Source: Anaeromyxobacter sp. RBG_16_69_14
Lineage (GTDB): Bacteria; Myxococcota; Myxococcia; Myxococcales; Anaeromyxobacteraceae
NCBI GenBank assembly: GCA_001768075.1
Contig: MEMX01000100.1
Coordinates: 1 to 37,990, forward strand
DNA: 37,990 nt
Direction of reading: 5' to 3'
A program made the position numbers and the translations under genes. This document shows, one piece after another, positions 32,854 through 37,990 of this stretch (positions are counted from its first letter, which is position 1; every line of letters starts with the position of its first letter). The notes beneath the pieces are model-generated. The model saw only the letters and a list, made by a program, of their open reading frames with translations, was not told the origin of the DNA and searched no databases.

Positions 32854-33783
32854 TCATATGCCGCTGCCGTGCTCGAAACCGGCCTCACGCACCTCGGCCT
32901 GCGTGACGCGGCTGCCGGGTGGGACGCCGTGGGTGAGCCAGACGTTGCCGCCGATGGAGGAACCGCGACCGATGGTGACGCGACCCAGGATGGTCGCGCC
33001 CGCGTAGATCACGACGTCGTCCTCGACGATGGGGTGCCGGTCGATGCCCTTGATGGGCGTGCCCTTCTCGTCCTTGGGGAAGCTCTTGGCGCCCAAGGTG
33101 ACGCCCTGGTAGACGCGCACGTTCGATCCGATCACCGCCGTCTCGCCGATGACGACCCCGGTGCCGTGGTCGATGAAGAAGCGCTCCCCGATGCGCGCAC
33201 CGGGGTGGATGTCGATGCCGGTGACGGCGTGGGCGTGCTCCGTGATCATGCGCGGGATGAGCGGGACCCCCAGCACGTGGAGCTCGTGCGCGATGCGCTG
33301 GCTCGTCACCCCGAGGACCCCCGGATAGCTGAAGATGGCCTCGTCCTTGATCTTGAGGGCGGGGTCGCCATCGTAGGCGGCCTCCACGTCGGAGGCGACC
33401 AGTCGTCTCACGTCGGGGAGCCGCGCCAGGAATGAGCCCGTCACGCTGGCGGCGGTCTCGGCGCAATGCGCGCAGGTCTCGAAGTCGTGACGCTCGGCGA
33501 AGGCGATGCCCCTGCGCACCTGATCCTCCAGCGCGTGCAGGGCGCGGTCGAGCGCAGCCCCGATGTAGTAGTGCAGGTGCTCGTCGGAGAGGTCGGTCGC
33601 GCCGAAGTAACCGGGGAAGAAGGTGGCCCGCAGCTCTTCCACGCAGCCGAGGACGACGTCGCGCGAGGGCAGCACGATGCGCCCGCCACCGTTGCGGTTG
33701 CTCCCCAGCTCGCCGGCAGCTCGGGCCAGCTCGTCCACCACGGCGGCGAGGCCGAAATCGGATGGCTTGCGATGGTCGCCCAC
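32854..33783 (-). CDS. cysE: Serine O-acetyltransferase
   Basis: A 309-residue enzyme that makes O-acetylserine from serine and acetyl-CoA, the first step of cysteine synthesis. The start is GTG 33783 (GGGAG 9 bases upstream). The N-terminal helical domain extends to about residue 180, with AAYDGDPALKIKDEAIFSYP. The catalytic region has MITEHAHAVTGIDIHPGARI and FFIDHGTGVVIGETAVIG, followed by the beta-helix and VYQGVTLGAKSFPKDEKG. The C-terminal part (PPGSRVTQAEV) lacks the usual Ile end, although it finishes GSGI. It is longer at the N-terminus than E. coli CysE (273 residues), as in the EpsC-like/plant-type group. It is separate from the acetyltransferase at 5538. Confidence 0.94.
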   Translation of the reverse strand: MGDHRKPSDFGLAAVVDELARAAGELGSNRNGGGRIVLPSRDVVLGCVEELRATFFPGYFGATDLSDEHLHYYIGAALDRALHALEDQVRRGIAFAERHDFETCAHCAETAASVTGSFLARLPDVRRLVASDVEAAYDGDPALKIKDEAIFSYPGVLGVTSQRIAHELHVLGVPLIPRMITEHAHAVTGIDIHPGARIGERFFIDHGTGVVIGETAVIGSNVRVYQGVTLGAKSFPKDEKGTPIKGIDRHPIVEDDVVIYAGATILGRVTIGRGSSIGGNVWLTHGVPPGSRVTQAEVREAGFEHGSGI

Positions 33784-33819
33784 GGTGCTTTCTCCCGGTG
33801 CGTCGAAAGGTGAAGCACC
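33784..33819 (-). promoter_or_regulatory. Inverted repeat bracketing the cysE ribosome binding site
   Basis: On the minus strand GGTGCTT (33819-33813) pairs with AAGCACC (33790-33784), directly before the GTG start. The GGGAG lies between the arms. A fold here could limit ribosome access. The remainder of 33820-33893 shows nothing else. Confidence 0.35.
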
Positions 33820-33893
33820 CTGATAAGCGAGCGCGCAGTCAGTAGCAACCGCGACGGGAGCCTGAAGCCCTCTCCCCTACCCTTCTCCATGCC

Positions 33894-33925
33894 GGGGACA
33901 AGCCCCCGCTCTACACGCAGGGACG
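33894..33925. repeat. Short GC-rich palindromic repeat, intergenic copy
   Basis: GGGGACAAGCCCCCG with a following CTCTACACGCAGGGACG. The GGGG/CCCC arms form a hairpin. A near-identical inverted copy lies inside uvrC at 35951-35981. This is a REP-like family by appearance. Confidence 0.75.
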
Positions 33926-33987
33926 ATGGGGACGGGATTTCCGCCTTTTCCTCGTTTTGCGGGGCGAAGCGCCATCGCTCCACGCTC

Positions 33988-36132
33988 TCACCCTTCCGCG
34001 CCCGCCGCCTCCTCCGCCAGGGCCTTGTCGATGTCCGCCTCGGACACGTCATCCGAGCTGGGCCTGCCGGGCTCGCCAGGCCTGTCAGGCTCGCCGGTCT
34101 CCTCCACCACCGCGGCCGGCGCGGGCGCGCCCTCCGACGGGTGGAAGAAGTCCCACACCGCCTTCGCCGCCTTCGGCCCGAACCCTTCCACGTTCGAGAT
34201 TTCCTCCAGGGTCGCGTCCTTGACGCGCTTCAGGGAGCCGAGGGCCCGCAGCAGGGCCTTGCGGCGGCCGGTGCCGATGCCCGGGATCTCCTCCAGCATC
34301 GACTGGAAGTTGCGGGAGCGGCGCAGCTTGCGGTGGAAGGTGATGGCGAAGCGGTGCGCCTCGTCGCGCAGCCGCGTGACGAGGTACAGCTCGGCCGAGT
34401 TCTGGCGCAGGACGACGGGGTCCTTGCGGCCAGGGAGGAAGACGCGTTCCGGTGTGCGCTCCAGCTCCGAGACGAAGCCCCGCTGAGCCTGGTCTGCGGC
34501 GTCAGCGAGCTCGGAGGCCGGGCCTTGCTCTCCGCGGCGCCGCCCCGAGATCACGCGCGCCGTGCCGTAGTCCAGGAGCCGGCTCTTGGCGAGGCCGACC
34601 ATCTCCACGAAGGGGATTCCCTCGTTTCCGGGCGCGGGCTTCGTCGGCACGCCGAGGTCGTGCGCCGCCGCCAGCGCGGCGTTGAGCTGCCCCTTCCCGC
34701 CGTCGATGACGAGGAGATCGGGGAAGGCAGCCTCCGCCAGACCGCGCTTGAGGCGCCTGGTGATCACCTCGTGCAGCATGGCGAAGTCGTCCTGCCCCGG
34801 CACTCCCTTCACCTTGTAACGCCGGTAGTTCGCGCGGTCCGGCTCGCCGTCCTTCATCGAGACGCCCGATCCCACCGCGAGGGCGCCCTGGAAGGTGGAG
34901 ATGTCGTAGCATTCCATCCAGCGCGGCTCCCTGGCCAGGTGAAGAGCGCGCGTGAGCGCCGCCAGCGCCTCGTCGCGTCGTTCGTCCCTCTCGTGCCAGC
35001 TCTTGAAGCCTTGCGCCGCGTTCCGCGCGGCGACCTCGAGCAGGTCGGCCTTGGCGCCGCGCTGCGGCGTGAGGAGCTTCACCTTTCGTCCGCGCCGGTC
35101 GGAGAGCACCTCGGCGAGAGCCGACGCGCCTTCCGGTTCGAGCGGCAAGAGCACCTCCTCGGGCACCGGATTCTGCTCGTAGTAGAGGCCGAGGAAGGAC
35201 GAGAGCGTCTCCTCGTCCGGGAACTCCTGCTGCCGGAAGGGATAGGTGCGCGCGTCCTGCAGCTTCCCGCGGCGCATGGAGAGGACGGCGATGACGAGGT
35301 CCGGGCCCTCGCGGTAGAGGCCGAACACATCGCGGTCCGCGTCGTCGGCCATCAGCACCCGCTGCTTCTCCAGGCTGCGCTCGACCGCCACCAGCTGATC
35401 GCGCAGCCGCGCCGCGTCCTCGAAGCGGAGCGCGTCGGCGGCCTCGGCCATGCGCCGGCGCAGGCGCTCGGTGAGCTCGCCCTCCCGCCCCTCCAGGAAC
35501 TCCACCGCGTCCTCCACGCTCGGCCGGTACTCCTCGGGTGCGATCTCGTACACGCATGGTGCCGGACAGCGGTGGATCTGGTACAGGATGCACGGGCGCT
35601 TGCGGTGATCGAAGACGTGATCGGTGCAGGTCCGCAGCTGGAACCAGCGGTTGACGATGCGCAGGGTCTCGCGGATCGAGCTCGCGCTCGAGTAGGGCCC
35701 GAAGTAGCGGGCGCCGTCGTCCTTGCGCTGGCGTGCCCGTCGAACCTCCAGACGCGGGTAGGCGTGCCGCTCGTCGAGGCGCAGGACGATGAAGTCCTTG
35801 TCGTCGCGCAGCCGGACGTTGAAGCGCGGCTGGTGCTTCTTGATGAGCTCGTTCTCGAGGAGGACCGCCTCCTTCTCGGAGCGCGTGACGATGACGTCGA
35901 TGTCCCCGAGCAGGTCGTCGAGGAGCGCAACGAAGGCGCGGGCGTCGCCCCGTCCCGCGTGTAGGACGGGGGCTTGTCCCCCACCGCGAAGCCCTTCGAA
36001 ATAGCTCCGGACGCGCGCGCGCAGGCTCTGCGCCTTGCCGACGTAGACCACGGCCGAAGCCCGGTCCTTCATCAGATAGCAACCGGGCTCGGCGGGGAGG
36101 TCGTCGAGCTTCTGGCGGAGCGCAGCGTCCAT
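33988..36132 (-). CDS. uvrC: UvrABC excinuclease subunit C
   Basis: A 714-residue nuclease making both incisions in nucleotide excision repair. The N-terminal GIY-YIG domain shows PGCYLMKD and [18 protein letters not shown], and [11 protein letters not shown] follows. The UVR motif is in the region [22 protein letters not shown]. The RNase H-like nuclease half contains [11 protein letters not shown] and [15 protein letters not shown]. The C-terminal double helix-hairpin-helix is [20 protein letters not shown] with [16 protein letters not shown]. An acidic, low-complexity tail of about 50 residues follows. An unusual stretch [15 protein letters not shown] at about 48-64 is encoded by a short dispersed repeat inserted in frame in the GIY-YIG domain. 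Confidence 0.95.
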   Translation of the reverse strand: MDAALRQKLDDLPAEPGCYLMKDRASAVVYVGKAQSLRARVRSYFEGLRGGGQAPVLHAGRGDARAFVALLDDLLGDIDVIVTRSEKEAVLLENELIKKHQPRFNVRLRDDKDFIVLRLDERHAYPRLEVRRARQRKDDGARYFGPYSSASSIRETLRIVNRWFQLRTCTDHVFDHRKRPCILYQIHRCPAPCVYEIAPEEYRPSVEDAVEFLEGREGELTERLRRRMAEAADALRFEDAARLRDQLVAVERSLEKQRVLMADDADRDVFGLYREGPDLVIAVLSMRRGKLQDARTYPFRQQEFPDEETLSSFLGLYYEQNPVPEEVLLPLEPEGASALAEVLSDRRGRKVKLLTPQRGAKADLLEVAARNAAQGFKSWHERDERRDEALAALTRALHLAREPRWMECYDISTFQGALAVGSGVSMKDGEPDRANYRRYKVKGVPGQDDFAMLHEVITRRLKRGLAEAAFPDLLVIDGGKGQLNAALAAAHDLGVPTKPAPGNEGIPFVEMVGLAKSRLLDYGTARVISGRRRGEQGPASELADAADQAQRGFVSELERTPERVFLPGRKDPVVLRQNSAELYLVTRLRDEAHRFAITFHRKLRRSRNFQSMLEEIPGIGTGRRKALLRALGSLKRVKDATLEEISNVEGFGPKAAKAVWDFFHPSEGAPAPAAVVEETGEPDRPGEPGRPSSDDVSEADIDKALAEEAAGAEG
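35951..35981. repeat. Short GC-rich palindromic repeat inside uvrC
   Basis: The reverse complement is GGGGACAAGCCCCCG followed by TCCTACACGCGGGACG, matching the intergenic copy at 33894-33925 with about three differences including one indel. It is translated as part of [15 protein letters not shown] without disturbing the uvrC frame. Confidence 0.75.
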
Positions 36133-36257
36133 CGGATGGTCGCAATTCTAAGCTGTTCCGAGCGCTTGCGCTGTCATGTTGCTGCTACGTGGCGGTGGTC
36201 AGAACCTGTAGGACAGATTCCCGTAGCCCGCGATCCGCATGGTAACCTCGCAGGGCC

Positions 36258-36776
36258 ATGATGAACGAGCTTCGAGCCCGAATCCGCGACATCCCCGACT
36301 TCCCGAAGAAGGGCATCGTCTTCAAGGACATCACCCCCGTGCTGGCGGACGCGGCGCTCTTTCGCCACGTCGTCGACGCGCTCGCCGACCGCTACCGCGG
36401 GGAGCGGATCTCGAAGGTGGTGGGCATCGAGTCGCGCGGGTTCCTCTTCGCCGCTCCGGTGGCGATCGCGCTCGGCGCTGGTCTCGCGATCGTCCGCAAG
36501 CCGGGGAAGCTTCCCTGGCGCACCGCGCGCGAGGTGTACGCGCTCGAGTACGGTGAGGACGCGCTGGAGATGCACATCGACGCGGTCGGCCCGGGCGAGC
36601 GCGTGCTGGTCGTGGACGACGTTCTCGCGACCGGCGGCACCGCCGACGCGGTCGGAAAGCTGGTGACTGGGCAAGGCGCGGACCTGATCGGCTTCGCCTT
36701 CCTGCTCGAGCTCGGCTTCCTCCATGGGGCGCGCCGGCTCGGGCCGCAGAAGGTCTACTCGCTGCTCCAGTACTGA
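36258..36776 (+). CDS. apt: Adenine phosphoribosyltransferase
   Basis: A 172-residue purine salvage enzyme that makes AMP from adenine and [25 protein letters not shown] is the family N-terminus (cut here to its recognisable core), [14 protein letters not shown] lines the base site, RKPGKLPW is the flexible loop, and [14 protein letters not shown] is the PRPP-binding motif. Two ATGs occur in a row at 36258 and 36261; AGGG sits closer to optimal for the second. The length is standard for bacteria. It is divergent from uvrC with a gap of 125 bases. Confidence 0.96.
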   Translation: MMNELRARIRDIPDFPKKGIVFKDITPVLADAALFRHVVDALADRYRGERISKVVGIESRGFLFAAPVAIALGAGLAIVRKPGKLPWRTAREVYALEYGEDALEMHIDAVGPGERVLVVDDVLATGGTADAVGKLVTGQGADLIGFAFLLELGFLHGARRLGPQKVYSLLQY

Positions 36777-36828
36777 CTCGCCTTTCCACGTCTTTCGTGC
36801 CCACCGAGCGCTTCAGAGGCGAGTCACG

Positions 36829-36860
36829 GCGGCGACCGGTTGATGTGATTCTGCCGCGTC
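36829..36860. repeat. Head fragment of the dispersed repeat
   Basis: GCGGCGACC(G)GTTGATGTGATTCT and a GCGTC end match bases 24-55 of the full copy with about three differences. Only the head is present, about 10 kb away from the accessory locus. It lies between the convergent apt and dehydrogenase genes. Confidence 0.65.
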
Positions 36861-36923
36861 CCTGCGCAAATCAGAGTGATTTCCCGCCACCGGAAGCCGC
36901 TGTGAAAAGGGGCCAAGCACGAA

Positions 36924-37990
36924 TCAGATGACGCGCTCGTTTCCCCCGTCGATCGGGATCTGCGCGCCGGTGGTCTTCGCGAAGAGCGGTCCGCACAGCT
37001 CCGCAGCCAGCTCCGCGACGTCGACAGAGCGCACCTCGGTCCTGAGCAGGTTCTTCTTCTTGTACTGCTCGACCGTCATGCCGTAGCTCCTGGCGCGCGC
37101 CTCGAGCACATCTGGCGTCCAGATTCCGGTGTCGAACACGGCGTCCGGGTGGAGCGTGTTCACGCGAACGCCCTGCCCTGCCCATTCGAGCGCGGCCACC
37201 CGAGCCAGCTGCGTGAGCGCGGCCTTCGAGGCAGAGTAGGCCGCCGCGCCGGGCCCCGGCGCCGAGACGTTCTTCGATCCGATGACCACCACGCGCCCGC
37301 CGTGCGGCGCGAGCGCGAGGAGCGGATGGGCCTCTCGCAAGAGAGCGAGGTTCGCGTCGAGGTTCACCCGCAGGACCCGCCGCCACTCGTCGTCCGCGAG
37401 CGACTCGATGCGACGCGCGCCCGGGAAGATTCCGGCGTTCAGGACGAGCATGTCGAGCCCACCGAAGGCGCGGGCGCCTGCGTCGAGCGCCCGGGAGAGC
37501 TCTTCGGTGCTCGCCACGTCGCAGACGAGCCCGAGGAATTCGGCGCGCGCGTGCAGCTTCTCGATGGTGGGGCGGAGGTCGAGCCCGATCACGGCCGCCC
37601 CGCGCCCGAGCAGCGCGTCGACGACGGCCTTGCCGATGCCCGATGCGGCTCCGGTGACGAGCGCGACCTCGCCGGCGAGCGGCAGTGGCTTCCCCGCCGC
37701 GCGCAGCTTCGCCTGCTCGAGGTCCCAGTACTCGACGTCGAACAGATCCTTGGCCGGCAGCGCCCGCCAGCCGCCGAGCATGGCCGCGCGCTCGACGATG
37801 TCCATGGTGTGCGCGTAGACGTCGAAGACGGTGGCCGCGTCCTTGGCGCAGCGCCCGACGGTGCAGAGGCCGAGGTCGGCGTCGAGGATCACCCGGGGCG
37901 CGGGGTCGAGCATGGTCTTGGGCTCGCGCGCCGACGGCGCGTGCTCGTCGAAGTAGCGGCGGTAGGCCGCGGCGTAGGCATCGACGCCGC
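36924..37990 (-). CDS. Bifunctional aldolase/short-chain dehydrogenase, C-terminal part (5' end outside the window)
   Basis: The frame is open to the window edge, so only the last 355 or so residues are visible. The leftmost-coded part is an aldolase-type C-terminus (PRVILDADLGLCTVGRCAKD and a region ending DVEYWDLEQAKL). The short-chain dehydrogenase domain follows: LPLAGEVALVTGAASGIGKA (NAD(P)-binding), LVLNAGIF, a Ser in VVVIGSKN, the YSASK catalytic Tyr-Lys pair, and PIDGGNERVI at the end. This fusion is known from rhamnose or fucose-type sugar catabolism, where a RhaD-like aldolase is joined to a lactaldehyde or sugar dehydrogenase. An internal Met at 37913 could be mistaken for the start, but similarity continues upstream of it. 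Confidence 0.88.
   Translation of the reverse strand, partial: GVDAYAAAYRRYFDEHAPSAREPKTMLDPAPRVILDADLGLCTVGRCAKDAATVFDVYAHTMDIVERAAMLGGWRALPAKDLFDVEYWDLEQAKLRAAGKPLPLAGEVALVTGAASGIGKAVVDALLGRGAAVIGLDLRPTIEKLHARAEFLGLVCDVASTEELSRALDAGARAFGGLDMLVLNAGIFPGARRIESLADDEWRRVLRVNLDANLALLREAHPLLALAPHGGRVVVIGSKNVSAPGPGAAAYSASKAALTQLARVAALEWAGQGVRVNTLHPDAVFDTGIWTPDVLEARARSYGMTVEQYKKKNLLRTEVRSVDVAELAAELCGPLFAKTTGAQIPIDGGNERVI

Noticed and set aside
33889-35964. 691-residue plus-strand frame
   Set aside because: Exact antisense shadow of uvrC.

Overview
The window is about 70 % G+C, coding-dense, and ordered like a myxobacterial chromosome. An Anaeromyxobacter-type host is my inference from the gene set (PilB/GspE-family ATPase, Ycf46-like AAA ATPase, L-2-hydroxyglutarate oxidase, large polysaccharide locus) and from codon use; no rRNA, tRNA or CRISPR array was seen. 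From about 27.2 kb to the right end the content is ordinary core genome: lhgO, an AAA ATPase, a type IV pilus/type II secretion ATPase, an FmdB zinc ribbon, a small NifU-like orphan, cysE, uvrC, apt and the 3' part of an aldolase/short-chain-dehydrogenase gene that runs off the edge.

The left 27 kb is an accessory locus in which exopolysaccharide export genes and nonribosomal peptide/polyketide genes are shuffled together. Polysaccharide side: a polytopic membrane protein (3417-4943), a CysE-like hexapeptide acetyltransferase (5538-6134), a WSC/Ig-like lipoprotein (6292-7626), a Wza-type export protein, an outer-membrane-barrel candidate and a Wzz-type co-polymerase in one run (8153-11366), two paralogous proteins resembling the ATPase half of a BY-kinase without its P-loop lysine (23400-23993 and 25388-25969), and a WecB/TagA glycosyltransferase (26370-27182). 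Assembly-line side: a glycine-predicted A-PCP-TE protein whose thioesterase has a Cys nucleophile (734-3325), an AsnB-type amidotransferase overlapping a one-module KS-AT-ACP-TE polyketide synthase (17294 down to 11458), a C-A-PCP synthetase (19741-22977), and an Sfp-type phosphopantetheinyl transferase (24717-25346) able to activate all the carriers.

The most interesting cassette is 17455-19657: a free-standing acyl carrier protein, a PP-loop ATP pyrophosphatase with Cys pairs, and a lipoprotein esterase, each joined to the next by a 4-base start/stop overlap. With the divergently transcribed AsnB homologue it suggests ATP-dependent modification (amidation, or possibly thioamide formation) of a carrier-bound intermediate. 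The overall mix (AMP ligase, free ACP, AsnB, hydrolase, Wza/Wzz, WecB) recalls exosortase-associated polysaccharide loci, but no exosortase is present in this window. A polysaccharide carrying a peptidyl/acyl substituent is a testable hypothesis, not a demonstrated product.

The accessory half is also littered with rearrangement signs: a dispersed multi-hairpin repeat that abuts 3' ends of minus-strand genes and supplies stop codons, a GtrA-family gene remnant, conserved upstream blocks shared between loci, a 22-bp tandem duplication at the NRPS start codon, a near-identical WSC-domain duplication, and an AT-rich promoter with an 18-bp tandem repeat. On the core side, a short GC-rich palindromic repeat sits in frame inside uvrC.
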